Source of the DNA: an uncultured Porphyromonadaceae bacterium
GTDB taxonomy: Bacteria > Bacteroidota > Bacteroidia > Bacteroidales > Muribaculaceae
DNA: 38,399 nucleotides
Reading direction: 5' to 3'
Assembly: GCA_902491515.1 (NCBI GenBank)
Contig: CABUIC010000026.1
Span: forward strand, 1-38,399
The notes beneath the pieces are model-generated. The model was not told the DNA's origin and searched no databases. It saw only the letters and a list, made by a program, of their open reading frames with translations. Positions within the stretch are counted from its first letter, which is position 1, and every line of letters begins with the position of its first letter. The position numbers and the translations under genes were made by a program. Shown piece after piece: positions 1 to 8,703 of the stretch.

Positions 1-98
1 CTGGAACCCCGTAGGGGTTTAACGGAGTTAGCCCGGGGGTTCAACCCCGGGTTCGGGGACGGCCCCACCCCCAACCCTGTGGCACCCCTACAGGGTGC
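1..98. repeat. GC-rich intergenic cluster of palindromes
   Basis: Three inverted repeats follow one another with no coding sequence: AACCCC-GTA-GGGGTT near 5-19, CCCGGGG/CCCCGGG within 32-51, and ACCCTGT (74-80) paired with ACAGGGT (90-96). The block is cut by the window edge, so its left limit is unknown. It looks like a non-coding dispersed repeat of the kind found between genes in Bacteroidales. I see no promoter or open frame of interest in it. Confidence 0.5.
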
Positions 99-155
99 TT
101 TCCGTCTTAAAACATAGTCAGCGGGTATTACTATGAACCAATATGTTTTAAGTTA

Positions 156-190
156 GTGCCATGGCACCTCCGCCCCGAACGGCCGAACCG
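156..190. repeat. Partial copy of a palindromic intergenic repeat
   Basis: A perfect 12-base palindrome GTGCCATGGCAC (156-167) is followed by a CTCCGCCCC-GAACGG-CCGAA tail. The same palindrome core and a tail matching at about 17 of 20 positions occur at 38020-38055. This is therefore a degraded member of the same repeat family. Confidence 0.55.
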
Positions 191-215
191 GATAATTTCG
201 TAATCCTCCGGAAAC

Positions 216-258
216 AAGAAAATCGCCCTTGGACAAATGTGCCAGGGGCGATTTTCTT
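216..258 (-). terminator. Rho-independent terminator of the GLUG-repeat protein gene
   Basis: A 17-base stem (216-232 with 242-258, one G-U type pair) encloses a 9-base loop. On the minus strand the right arm ends in TTTTCTTG. It lies just past the stop codon of the large minus-strand gene that ends at 274. Confidence 0.75.
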
Positions 259-273
259 AATTTGGGAAATCCT

Positions 274-3200
274 TTAGCGGACGATGAACTTTGCTGTGCC
301 AGTACCGGTTGCGGATGCGGCGCGGGCCACGTAGATGCCGGGGGCGAGAGTGGAGATGCGCACAGCGTCGCTGCCCGAAGCCACGAGCATGCCGGACACA
401 TTGTAGACCTCGATAGCCATTCCGGCGGCGCGTACATACTCGCCGTCGATGTCGAGCGAAGCCTCGGGAGCCGCGGCGGAGCCGATGCCGGAAATCTTTT
501 CGGTGACGGTCACGCTGCACTTGGCGCCGCAGATGTCAACAACGGCCTTTCCGGGAGCCTTCGCCTCGAACTGTACGGCGAGACGGCCCTTGGTGAGGCT
601 CATGTCCGCGCCCATGTCGACGATGTTCTCGTCGGAAGTCGTGTAGCTGAAGGAGTCCATGATGGATTCGGCGCTGAGAGCCGCGTTGCCTACGAACACA
701 ACGTAGATGTCGAAAGTTTCGCCTTCCTCGACGGTGAGTTCGTCGGGCGAGCAGAAGTTGCCGCCTTCATGCTTGAGGGCCGGATCGAAGTCGGCCATCT
801 CGTTCCAGGGCTTGTCCTCGGCGTATTCCAGTCCGAGATTCTGTGCGAACCATTCCGCGCTGAGCTGGTCGGAGTTTACCGACGCGCCTTCGGTGGTCGT
901 GGCCAGAGCCTCGATGTCGTCCTGAACGACAGCCAAATCAGCTACGGCGTAGTTGTCCTTGAAGCGCTGGTCGGCGGGATTAGCCTCGCCGTATACGGGT
1001 TCGTCGTCCGAGTCATAGTCGATGATTTCGGGCTCCATGTTCACCTGAGTGCTACCCACGATGCGGTGCATGGTCTCCTGCTGGCCCTCGTAGGAGGGAG
1101 CTGAGGAAGGCGTGTGGCCCGTCATGGAGGTAAGGTTCACGAAATTACTGAACACCGTAGGTGTGGTGAGTACGACCTGATTGCCGTTTCCGTCGGTTGT
1201 GATGGCCGAGCTGATGGCTCCGAGGATGCCGCCGGCGCAGGGGCCGTGGTCGTACCACTGGCTCATCCCGCCGGTGGTGCTGATTGTGCCTTCCACATAG
1301 CAGCGGGAGATTTCTGAACCGGAAGAGGAGCCGACGATACCGCCGACAGTGGCGCGGGCCGTGAGGTTCACGTCGGCGTGGCAATCGGAGACGATGTTGT
1401 CGCCTGTCACGGCGCCGACGATACCGCCGAGTTCCGACATGGCGGAAATTGTGGCGTGAACGCTGCAGGACTTCACGGAGGAGCCCGTGCGGAGGTCGCC
1501 GGCGATACCGCCTACGCTGGTGGAGCCGGGAAGGCTGATTTCTGCGCTGTTGAGGGAGCAGTCCGTGATTTCGGTGTGCACGGCTCCCATACCTACGATG
1601 CCGCCGAAGGTGAGGTCGTCCTCCTCGGAGGCTTCGATGTCGAGCCCGAAGATGTGCACATTCGAGATTTTCGCCGAATTTGTGCACGCGGCTATGAGGC
1701 CCGTGTCGCCGTTCTTGTGGGAGAGAATCCGCGCGCCGATCAGCTTGAGGTTCTTGACCGTGCCGTTGGCGATGTTCTCGAAGAGGCCGGGACCGGCAAT
1801 CTGAAGACCCGTGATTTTATGGTCCTTGCCGTCGAGGACACCGGAGAAGTCGGGAACAGGGGTGAGCTCTACGCCGTCGGCCACGATGTCGGCCGCAACC
1901 TCAAAGTGTGCCGAGGGGAAGGCCCGGAGCTGCTCGAGGTCGCCGACGGTGCTGATTTTGTAGGGATTGGCTTCGGTGCCGTCGCCGCCCTCGGCGAATT
2001 TCACGAAAGGAAGCGTGTAGAAATCCTGGCTGTAGTGGACCACGTTGTTCTCGTCGGACTTCGCGTACGAAATCCAGAGAGCGGGTTTGCCCGGAGTGTT
2101 GATGTAGGATACGGAGCTGATGTCGCCCTTCTCGGGGTCGGGACCGAGCTCGAAGAGCTTGCCCTTGGGCGAGAGGATGTAGAGCCAGGTGTCCGTTTCC
2201 GTCGAGGAAACGTGCTTGTCGACATATCTCTTCACGAGCCACATGTATTCGCGCTCATCGTCGGTGTCAAAGATGTAGGGCGAGAAGACGTAGCTTGCCA
2301 TGTAGACCTGTGCCATGGACACATCGTTTCCGAGGTTGAGGACGTCGGAGTGGGTGATGTCGCCCTCAGCGTTGATCCAGACAATGCGCTCGAGCACGTT
2401 GTCCTCGTCGTCATTGCCCATCTGCGCTGTCTGGAAGGCATATTCATAGCTGTCGCCGACGGGGTAGCGGTCAACGTTGGGTTTCAGCTGGATGTTCTGG
2501 TAGAGTGATGGGATGTTGAGAATCTCGTTGCCGGAGGGCATATCGACGAAAATCAGATTATAGGAGGAGTCGCCGTTGCCCTTGACGAACATCACCTGAC
2601 GGTCGAAGCCGCGGAGATCGGTGAGGGCCATGTGGATGTCGATACCGACGGCGATATCCTTCACCTTCTTACCGTCCTTGTCGTACTTCACGAAGGAGGT
2701 CAGGTAGTTGTCGTCGTCGGAGATGCGGTAGCCCTGGATTGCCACTGCGAGCGAGCCGTCTTCCATGACGTCGTCGGTATAGAGAAGGTGGCCGATGCTG
2801 TAGAACTGGAACTTGATGTCGGGGTTGTCCGTGGCCTGGTCTGCGAGTACCGACCATTTCCGCCCCTCCGTGAGGGTGCTTCCGAAGCTGGTGCAGGTGT
2901 ATTCCTCGACTATGAGGTGGTTGTCGTCGAAAGGCATGCCGTCCGTCTCGTCCTCGCCGGGAAGGCTCGGACCTATGGCATTCTTGAAGAACCACTTTTC
3001 ATAATACTGGAAGAGGATGCGGAGCTTTCCGTCGACGGTGTCCATCATGAAGTATGGAACCGTAATCTGGTCGCCCGGAAGATGGGGGCCGGAAACGCGA
3101 AAATCGCCGATGGCCTGAGGGCCGCTGCTCCAGCCTGCCTTCTTGTATACGGTGAAAACATACTTGTTGGAGTCTGCATATTCGCCAAGATTGTCGATTT

Positions 3201-3894
3201 TGGTCTCGTCATAACCCGTCTCGGTCTGGATGGCGATGAAGAAATTCTCGTCCCAGGAGGCCGTGGCGGTGTTCTCGGCGGCGTTGATGTAGCCGGGAAG
3301 TTCCATCACGCACGGCGTGTTGCCCTCCGAGTCGGTGGCCGCGCCGATGGAATATACCTTGCCGTATGTGCGCACGGTGTAGTCCGGACGGTTCATGGCG
3401 AGGTTCACGACTATCTCATAGCGGTTGTCCGTGTTGAAGAACTTCTTGGAGACCATATAGTCCACGCCTATTGCAGCAACGCGGATTTCGTTTTCAGCGT
3501 AGGTGATTTTGTCCTTCACCGAGCCGACTAACTTGCGCTGGTCATCGTATACCTGAAGCTCGAAGCCATTGATGATTTGCTCAACATAAGCCGGATGCTG
3601 GATGATCTCGTAGTCATAGTCCATCGTGTAGAACCATATCTGTCCGTTGGGACCGTCGAGAAATCCGTAGTTTTCGAAATCCGTCTGTGTGGTCTCCGGA
3701 TTGGCGGAAACTATACGGCGGATGTTGTCCGCGCGCTCGAAGTCGGAAGTGACGGCTTTGCTGCGCTGCTTCATCATGGCGAGCTGTGTTTTCGCCTGAC
3801 GGGAGCGTACAAAGGCGGCCTGTTCCGGAGTGGCAGCGGACGCGGCCAGAGGGAGCAGAAGCAGCCCGAGGCCGAGAGGTAGGATTTTTGCCAT
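274..3894 (-). CDS. Large secreted GLUG-repeat protein with T9SS-like C-terminal tail
   Basis: 1206 residues. An N-terminal signal peptide (MAKILPLGLGLLLLPLAASA) directs export. Residues from about 20 to 640 form a domain I do not recognise. From about 650 a 'GDGTEANPYKIST..DLEQLR' entry leads into GLUG-type repeats marked by GGIVG/GGIAG motifs (about 760-900), typical of beta-helical surface proteins. A region near 1050-1130 resembles a bacterial Ig-like fold ('LTVEEGETFDI', 'APGKAVVDI'). The last ~60 residues ('IEVYNVSGMLVASG..LAPGIYVAR', ending KFIVR) match the style of type A sorting domains used by the type IX secretion system. The likely location is the cell surface or outside. The gene is monocistronic by appearance, with a promoter box at 3941-3948 and a terminator at 216-258. 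Its ligand is unknown. GLUG and T9SS calls come from motif recognition, not a search. Confidence 0.8.
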   Translation of the reverse strand: MAKILPLGLGLLLLPLAASAATPEQAAFVRSRQAKTQLAMMKQRSKAVTSDFERADNIRRIVSANPETTQTDFENYGFLDGPNGQIWFYTMDYDYEIIQHPAYVEQIINGFELQVYDDQRKLVGSVKDKITYAENEIRVAAIGVDYMVSKKFFNTDNRYEIVVNLAMNRPDYTVRTYGKVYSIGAATDSEGNTPCVMELPGYINAAENTATASWDENFFIAIQTETGYDETKIDNLGEYADSNKYVFTVYKKAGWSSGPQAIGDFRVSGPHLPGDQITVPYFMMDTVDGKLRILFQYYEKWFFKNAIGPSLPGEDETDGMPFDDNHLIVEEYTCTSFGSTLTEGRKWSVLADQATDNPDIKFQFYSIGHLLYTDDVMEDGSLAVAIQGYRISDDDNYLTSFVKYDKDGKKVKDIAVGIDIHMALTDLRGFDRQVMFVKGNGDSSYNLIFVDMPSGNEILNIPSLYQNIQLKPNVDRYPVGDSYEYAFQTAQMGNDDEDNVLERIVWINAEGDITHSDVLNLGNDVSMAQVYMASYVFSPYIFDTDDEREYMWLVKRYVDKHVSSTETDTWLYILSPKGKLFELGPDPEKGDISSVSYINTPGKPALWISYAKSDENNVVHYSQDFYTLPFVKFAEGGDGTEANPYKISTVGDLEQLRAFPSAHFEVAADIVADGVELTPVPDFSGVLDGKDHKITGLQIAGPGLFENIANGTVKNLKLIGARILSHKNGDTGLIAACTNSAKISNVHIFGLDIEASEEDDLTFGGIVGMGAVHTEITDCSLNSAEISLPGSTSVGGIAGDLRTGSSVKSCSVHATISAMSELGGIVGAVTGDNIVSDCHADVNLTARATVGGIVGSSSGSEISRCYVEGTISTTGGMSQWYDHGPCAGGILGAISSAITTDGNGNQVVLTTPTVFSNFVNLTSMTGHTPSSAPSYEGQQETMHRIVGSTQVNMEPEIIDYDSDDEPVYGEANPADQRFKDNYAVADLAVVQDDIEALATTTEGASVNSDQLSAEWFAQNLGLEYAEDKPWNEMADFDPALKHEGGNFCSPDELTVEEGETFDIYVVFVGNAALSAESIMDSFSYTTSDENIVDMGADMSLTKGRLAVQFEAKAPGKAVVDICGAKCSVTVTEKISGIGSAAAPEASLDIDGEYVRAAGMAIEVYNVSGMLVASGSDAVRISTLAPGIYVARAASATGTGTAKFIVR

Positions 3895-3940
3895 TGTAAG
3901 ACTTTTATTTAGAAATTATTGGAATGAGTGAATTATTTTA

Positions 3941-3948
3941 CAAAAATA
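3941..3948 (-). promoter_or_regulatory. Candidate -7 promoter box TATTTTTG
   Basis: On the minus strand TATTTTTG matches the Bacteroidetes sigma factor -7 consensus TAnnTTTG, about 46 bases before the ATG at 3894. No good TTTG element is present 20 bases upstream, so this is a weaker call than those at 6671, 11440, 11490 and 28531. The 3895-4000 gap holds nothing else that I can identify. Confidence 0.4.
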
Positions 3949-4000
3949 CTGAAATTTCCCAAGTTGCAGACTATATCTGAAGATAATTAATGATTTTTAA

Positions 4001-6010
4001 CTATATCTCCACCGTCAGGGTGAATCGGTAGTTCCGTTTCGGCATGGGATAGTTGATGATTACGTCGTAGTCCTGGCTGAGGAGGTTGTTTATTTCAGCG
4101 AGAACGCGCATCCGGCACGCCCTGACCTTGAAATCGTACGAGAGGGAAAGGTCCGAGGTATACCAGGGCTGCATATGGTTGTAGAGGATGTTCTCCTGCT
4201 GGTTGTAGCGCTCCCCGACATATATCCATGAATAGTTGAGTCCCCAGCCCCGCCACCGGGCGTTTGCCACTACCGAGCCCGAGTTGCGCGGGATGTAGGG
4301 TATCTGGTCGCGGTAATAGTTGTCCTCCGGGTTCGTCACGTCGATTGCCCGCTGGAATGTGTACTGCGCGCGCAGTGTCAGGAAAAGCTCGCTGAGTGGC
4401 CGCACCGTACACAGCGCGCTCACGTCTATTCCCCGGATGCTGACCACTCCGAGATTGAGCATCGTCCACCGGAACTGCTGCCCCTTCGGGTAAGCCACGA
4501 TTTTGTCCTTCACGCGGTTGTAGTAGACGTCGGCGCTGAAACGCAGAGCCGCTAAGAGTCCCGAGCGCGGCTGACGGTCGAAAAGGACTCCCACGTTGTA
4601 CTGCGAGACCCTCTCAGGCGAGAGCTTGGAATTGCCCATGTCGGCGTAATAGAGGTCGTTGAAGGTGGGCATCCGGAAGGAGCGCTTGTAGAAGGCCCGC
4701 AGCGAAAGGTCGGGAGCGCAGCGGAGAGGCACACCCGAGACGTAGACGGCCGGGGTGAACACATGCTTGTCGGCCGGAGACTCCCGGCCTTCGAGCCGGT
4801 CGTGGATGAAGGTTCCGAGGGCCGAGGCCTGAGCCTTGAAGCGGGGGAGTTCGTATGCCGCGGCCACCGCCACGTAGTTGGAGAAGCGCGTGGGCTTCGC
4901 GAAGTCGTACATGTCGCTCCAGAGGGTGTTCCACGCGAAATCATAGCTGAGGCTCACGCGCCACCGGTCGTCGAAGGCATACTCGTTGGCGCTCGAGAGG
5001 TACAGCTCCTTCTGGCGGTAGAGATTGTCGACCTTGATCTGCTTCTCGTCGTTGTTGACGTAGTGGGTGCGGTAGAAGGCGTATTTCACGTTGTTCAGCG
5101 TCGTGAACTTGCCCCACCATCCCGAATATCGCCCCTGGGCGAAGGAATTGTTGTCCCAGATACGCTCGCCGCGCCGCCAGACGTTGTTGACTATCGCCCC
5201 GGGGACACCGCGCTCGCTTGAGTAATGATATGCCTTCGCGCCCCATTTCCCCGTCCGCAGAGTCCCGTTCATGTTCAGCTCCAGGCGCATGGCGTCGATG
5301 TCGCCGTTCTCGCGGACCGCCGTCGTGTCATAGGCCACCTCGCCCGCCGGGTTGACGCGGCGGTAACGGAACTTGTACTTGCCGCTGGACGTGAGGTATT
5401 CGGCTGAAAGCTGGGCGCTGACGCTCTCCGACACCTTCAGCTCGGCGAGAACCGAGGGATTGAACAGGTCGAAGGAGCCGGCCCGCACCGTGGCGCGCGC
5501 GTGGTAGCGCTCCCCTTCCTCGAAATGAGGTGTGCGCGTGCGCATATAGACCGTCCCGGCCGAGCCGAAGTCCTTGGCCGGCTGGAGGATGCGCGAGCGC
5601 TGGCCGTTGTACAGGGAGATTGCCTCGATGTTGTCGAGGGAGAACTGCCCCAGGTCGATCTGCCCGTTCTGGGCGTTGCCGAGCTCGACGCCGTCGTAGA
5701 CCACCCCCGTGTGGTTAGTGCCCATAGAGCGGATGTTCACGGTCTTGATGCCTCCCACGCCCCCGTAGTCCTTGACCTGTACCCCGGAGAAGTACCGCAG
5801 GGCATCGGCCACCGAGTTGGAGTTCAGCCTACGCAGTTCGTCGCCCGAGAGCGTCTGCACAGGGATGATGTCCCGTCCGCGGGGAGCCGTGCGCCCGGTC
5901 ACCACCACCTCGCGGGCAAAGTGGATTGTGTCTTCTCCCGCGGGCTCGGTGGCCGAGACAGGCAGAACTGCCACCGCACAGAAGAGGAACAGGAGACTCG
6001 CCGCGTTCAT
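4001..6010 (-). CDS. TonB-dependent outer membrane receptor
   Basis: 669 residues. A signal peptide (about 1-20, ending VSATEPAGED) is followed by a plug domain at roughly 35-150 ('REVVVTGRTAPRG', 'LNSNSVADALRYFSGVQVKDYG', 'NIRSMGTNHTGVVYDGVEL'). A beta-barrel follows up to the C-terminal 'YRFTLTVEI', which ends as expected for an outer membrane barrel. The length and the lack of a carboxypeptidase-regulatory N-terminal extension place it with BtuB/FepA-like small-ligand receptors rather than SusC. The substrate (cobalamin, iron chelate or other) cannot be told from the sequence. Its start overlaps the end of the DUF2461 gene by 4 bases, so the two are probably translated from one mRNA made from the promoter at 6671-6702. 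No TonB, ExbB or transporter gene is nearby. Confidence 0.9.
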   Translation of the reverse strand: MNAASLLFLFCAVAVLPVSATEPAGEDTIHFAREVVVTGRTAPRGRDIIPVQTLSGDELRRLNSNSVADALRYFSGVQVKDYGGVGGIKTVNIRSMGTNHTGVVYDGVELGNAQNGQIDLGQFSLDNIEAISLYNGQRSRILQPAKDFGSAGTVYMRTRTPHFEEGERYHARATVRAGSFDLFNPSVLAELKVSESVSAQLSAEYLTSSGKYKFRYRRVNPAGEVAYDTTAVRENGDIDAMRLELNMNGTLRTGKWGAKAYHYSSERGVPGAIVNNVWRRGERIWDNNSFAQGRYSGWWGKFTTLNNVKYAFYRTHYVNNDEKQIKVDNLYRQKELYLSSANEYAFDDRWRVSLSYDFAWNTLWSDMYDFAKPTRFSNYVAVAAAYELPRFKAQASALGTFIHDRLEGRESPADKHVFTPAVYVSGVPLRCAPDLSLRAFYKRSFRMPTFNDLYYADMGNSKLSPERVSQYNVGVLFDRQPRSGLLAALRFSADVYYNRVKDKIVAYPKGQQFRWTMLNLGVVSIRGIDVSALCTVRPLSELFLTLRAQYTFQRAIDVTNPEDNYYRDQIPYIPRNSGSVVANARWRGWGLNYSWIYVGERYNQQENILYNHMQPWYTSDLSLSYDFKVRACRMRVLAEINNLLSQDYDVIINYPMPKRNYRFTLTVEI

Positions 6011-6663
6011 TCGTCTATGGAATAGTTGATGAAGTCGTTGAAAGCCTTCGCCGGACGGAACAGTTCGGCGGCGCGCTCGGGCCAGGCCGGGTCCGTGAAG
6101 AACCCGCGGTCAACCGTATGGAACTTGCCGTATTCGAGCAGACGCAGAAGTTCGGCCCTCGGATGGTCCTTGGGCCAGCCCTGGGGCATCGTCTTGAGCG
6201 AGCGCCCGCACCATCCCGGAAAATCCCGCACCAGCGCCGGGTCGGAGAGTATTCCGTCGAATTCCTCGATATTGTCGATGATGGCCTTGCGCACCTTGCG
6301 GAGCACGGCGCTTTCGGGATTCCACAGCCCCGCATAGAGCCCGCACTCGTCGAGCCCAAGATGGATATAGTAGCAGGCCTTGTCGAAGTGCCGTCCGCGG
6401 GGCGAGACCAGGGCCGCGAAATGGGTCTTGTACGGGCTCTTGTCCTTCGAGAACCGGATGTCGCGGTTGATGCGGTAGAGGCAGTCGCGGGCCTCCAGAC
6501 GCGCGAAAGAAGGCTCATAGACAGCCATGGCGTCAATCAGCCGCTGGACCTCGGCTATCCACTGCCCGCGCAGGGCCTCATACTCCTCCCGGTGCGCCGT
6601 GAACCATTCGCGGCAGTTGTTCGCGGACAGATTCTCAAGAAAATCAAAAATAGAATTCGTCAT
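6007..6663 (-). CDS. DUF2461 family protein
   Basis: 218 residues from the ATG at 6663. That start was chosen over the ATG six codons further upstream because the family begins with the 'FDFLENLSANNCREWF' block, and because the upstream ATG overlaps the promoter. Recognisable family blocks are 'NNCREWFTAHREEYEALRGQW', 'RINRDIRFSKDKSPYKTHFAA', 'YYIHLG.DECGLYAGLW' and 'DHPRAELLRLLEYGKFHT'. The biochemical role of the family is unknown, and the protein looks cytoplasmic (no signal peptide or membrane segment). It overlaps the downstream TonB receptor by 4 bases, which makes an operon of two. The predicted promoter lies only a few bases upstream of the start codon, so the mRNA may be nearly leaderless. 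Confidence 0.85.
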   Translation of the reverse strand: MTNSIFDFLENLSANNCREWFTAHREEYEALRGQWIAEVQRLIDAMAVYEPSFARLEARDCLYRINRDIRFSKDKSPYKTHFAALVSPRGRHFDKACYYIHLGLDECGLYAGLWNPESAVLRKVRKAIIDNIEEFDGILSDPALVRDFPGWCGRSLKTMPQGWPKDHPRAELLRLLEYGKFHTVDRGFFTDPAWPERAAELFRPAKAFNDFINYSIDE

Positions 6664-6670
6664 AACCTGA

Positions 6671-6702
6671 CAAAGATACAAATTTTGAACAGAACTGACA
6701 AA
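6671..6702 (-). promoter_or_regulatory. Bacteroidetes-type promoter, TTTG-20-TATCTTTG
   Basis: On the minus strand a TTTG (6702-6699) is followed by exactly 20 bases and then TATCTTTG (6678-6671), matching the -33/-7 consensus TTTG...TAnnTTTG. Only 7 bases separate the box from the ATG at 6663. It should drive the DUF2461-TonB receptor pair. Confidence 0.65.
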
Positions 6703-6715
6703 TCGGGCGTGGAAG

Positions 6716-7885
6716 CTATCTTCCGAGACTCCTCAGGTCGGCGCCGGCGGGGGTCTGGAAGAGGCGCAGGCCGAAGAGGGGAACGGCGGCGTAGATTTCA
6801 TCCATGATGTCAGCGGCCGCGTGCTCAAACTTGACCCACTCCGTGCACGTCAGGAAGAAATAGATTTCTATCGGGAGCCCCGAGGGTGTCGGCTCCTCCT
6901 GACGCACCATCTGCGTGTACTTCTTGCTCACAAGGGGTTCCGCGGCGATGCGGCGCTCCAGATAGCGCCGCAGGAGGCCGAGATTGACGGTGCGCTCCGC
7001 CGCGTCCTCTGCGGTGACAAGGCCCTCCTTCTCCAGTTCGGCAAGCTCGGAGGCGGAGAGCCGGCGGATGCTGTTGATGTCAATGAATATAGAGCGGTCC
7101 ACACGGCGCGCCGTGGCCTGCATCGGCTTGTAGTTCCGGAACGGCCCCGAAATCAGCGAGTAGGGAGGCACGGTGGTCACGGAATTGTCCCAGTTGCGGA
7201 CCTTGACCGTCGTGAGAGATATGTCGACGACCTCTCCGTTGGCGTCCAGACCCGGCACGACTATCCAGTCGCCGCGCTGAAGCATCTTGTTGGCCGTCAG
7301 CTGCACCGACGCCACCAGGCCGAGAATCGTGTCCTTGAACACCAGAGACAGCACGGCGGCCGAAGCGCCGAGAGCCGTGAGGATTGTAAGTGGCGTCTTC
7401 CCTATCATCATGCTGAGGGCCACGATTACCCCGATGGCTATGAAGATAATCTTGAACATCTGGAAGAAGCCCTTCACGGCATAGGCCTTGAGCTTCCGCC
7501 GGTGGCTCATGGCCTCGTAGAGGTTGTCGATGAAGACGCACAGGATATGGATGACCGTCCAGAGGATATACAGGTTCGTGAGGGCCGAGAGGAGCCTGTA
7601 TGTCCCCGGCGTATGACCGAGGATGGCGGGCAGAAGCCAGTTCACGGTCAGGGCCGGCGCGAGCTGCGAGAGCGCCCTGAGAAGCCGCTGGTTCAGCAGG
7701 TCGTCGTCCCAATCCGTGGGGGTGCGGCCTATCACCTTCTCGACGATGCGCAGGAGGTAGATGCAGATATAATAGGTGATTACAGCCAGGATGGCTATGC
7801 CTGCGCAGATGGCGACGCTCGTGAGCCACGCGGGCCATGTGTCCGGAGTAAAGGAGTCGATGAAGACGCGGATTTTTTCGACCAT
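6716..7885 (-). CDS. Mechanosensitive ion channel of the MscS family
   Basis: 389 residues. Hydrophobic segments are visible near 20-45 ('LTSVAICAGIAILAVITYYICIYLL'), near 95-120, around 145-165 ('IIFIAIGVIVALSMMI') and 170-190. The MscS pore/beta-domain signature follows: 'LTALGASAAVLSLVFKDTILGLVASVQL', then 'GDWIVVPGLDANGEVVDISLTTVKVRNWDNSVTTVP'. The C-terminal cytoplasmic domain runs to the end. The size and short N-terminus resemble YbdG/MscM-type channels of the inner membrane, which release solutes on hypo-osmotic shock. It lies 33 bases downstream of the TatD-like gene with no evident promoter between, so it probably belongs to the same transcript. Confidence 0.9.
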   Translation of the reverse strand: MVEKIRVFIDSFTPDTWPAWLTSVAICAGIAILAVITYYICIYLLRIVEKVIGRTPTDWDDDLLNQRLLRALSQLAPALTVNWLLPAILGHTPGTYRLLSALTNLYILWTVIHILCVFIDNLYEAMSHRRKLKAYAVKGFFQMFKIIFIAIGVIVALSMMIGKTPLTILTALGASAAVLSLVFKDTILGLVASVQLTANKMLQRGDWIVVPGLDANGEVVDISLTTVKVRNWDNSVTTVPPYSLISGPFRNYKPMQATARRVDRSIFIDINSIRRLSASELAELEKEGLVTAEDAAERTVNLGLLRRYLERRIAAEPLVSKKYTQMVRQEEPTPSGLPIEIYFFLTCTEWVKFEHAAADIMDEIYAAVPLFGLRLFQTPAGADLRSLGR

Positions 7886-7918
7886 GGGAAGGGTGTCTGG
7901 ATATATTTGTCGTGGAGT

Positions 7919-8455
7919 TCAATCAGTTTCGAGGAAGCGGTGCCCCGGAGGCGTGGCTGCGAAGGCTTCGGGATTGCGGATTGGCCCGAAGGAGAGGTCG
8001 ATGCCCGCCGCAAGCAGCTGACGGGCCGTGGAGGGCTTGCCCCGGAAGCCGTGGAGCACCCACTGTCCCCCGGGATGGAGCTTCCGCAGACGCAGCAGGC
8101 GGTCCAGCGCGCGGACGCAATGGATTATCAGGGGGAGGCCCAGCTTTTCGGCTATGCGCACCTGCGCTACGAAGACTTCCTCCTGTTGGTCGAGCGGGGC
8201 GCCGCGGAGGGCGTCGAGCCCGCATTCGCCTATGGCTACCACCGTCTCGTTTTCCGAGGCCGAGCGCTCCAGGACGCGCAGGGCCTCCTCCGGAGTCGGC
8301 GTGTCCCAGGGATGGATTCCGATGCTGTAGAATCCCTGCGGATCGAGAGTCTCTCCGGGCCTGACGCTGAGCACCGTGTCGTCGGAGGGAGGCGCGTCAT
8401 GGGCGTGGATGTTCGCGAAGCTCGATAGGGGGCGGCGTGTCGTAGCGAGATTCAT
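7919..8455 (-). CDS. TatD-like metal-dependent hydrolase, ending at the catalytic Asp
   Basis: 178 residues from the ATG at 8455, which overlaps the yidD stop as ATGA. A longer frame exists upstream but lies inside yidD. TatD family metal ligands are visible: HxH in 'NIHAHDAP', E in 'GECGLDAL', H in 'LPLIIHCV' and H in 'WVLHGFRG'. The family is a TIM-barrel phosphoesterase/DNase group. The frame stops directly after 'FLETD'. In relatives this Asp is the last metal ligand and is followed by a further stretch of residues, so this copy lacks the usual C-terminal tail. It may still fold, or it may be a recent truncation. In other Bacteroidales the same gene follows rnpA and yidD. Confidence 0.8.
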   Translation of the reverse strand: MNLATTRRPLSSFANIHAHDAPPSDDTVLSVRPGETLDPQGFYSIGIHPWDTPTPEEALRVLERSASENETVVAIGECGLDALRGAPLDQQEEVFVAQVRIAEKLGLPLIIHCVRALDRLLRLRKLHPGGQWVLHGFRGKPSTARQLLAAGIDLSFGPIRNPEAFAATPPGHRFLETD

Positions 8456-8703
8456 GGCACGGGGTCGTAGCCGCTGCCGCCCCATGGATGGCAGCGCATT
8501 ATCCGCCTGATGGCGAGCCATAGCCCCCTGACAGGCCCGTGGCGGCGGAGCGCCTCAAGGGCGTAGGCGCTGCAGGTCGGCGTGAAACGGCACGACGGAG
8601 GCGTCAGCGGCGATATGCAGGTACGGTAGAAAAGTATGGGAAGACACAGAAGCCACACCGCCGCCGAGCGGAGGGCCCGCGCAAGGTACCGCAGGACGTT
8701 CAT
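8452..8703 (-). CDS. yidD: Membrane protein insertion efficiency factor YidD
   Basis: 83 residues, the usual size. The motif 'YRTCISPLTPPSCRFTPTCSAYALEAL' with its conserved cysteines, and the end 'RIMRCHPWGGSGYDPVP', are diagnostic. YidD is a small membrane-associated protein thought to assist YidC-dependent insertion. The start at 8703 was chosen because it overlaps the rnpA stop by 4 bases (ATGA) and because the family starts with 'LRYLARALRSAAVWLL'. Its own stop overlaps the TatD-like start by 4 bases, so translation of rnpA, yidD and tatD is likely coupled. Confidence 0.95.
   Translation of the reverse strand: MNVLRYLARALRSAAVWLLCLPILFYRTCISPLTPPSCRFTPTCSAYALEALRRHGPVRGLWLAIRRIMRCHPWGGSGYDPVP

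Noticed and set aside
1..200. CRISPR array
   Set aside because: The repeats differ in sequence and are not evenly spaced with unique spacers. They are palindromic elements.
229..1104. Long plus-strand open frame across the GLUG gene
   Set aside because: It lies antisense to the large secreted protein and has no recognisable domain. GC-rich DNA keeps antisense frames open by chance.
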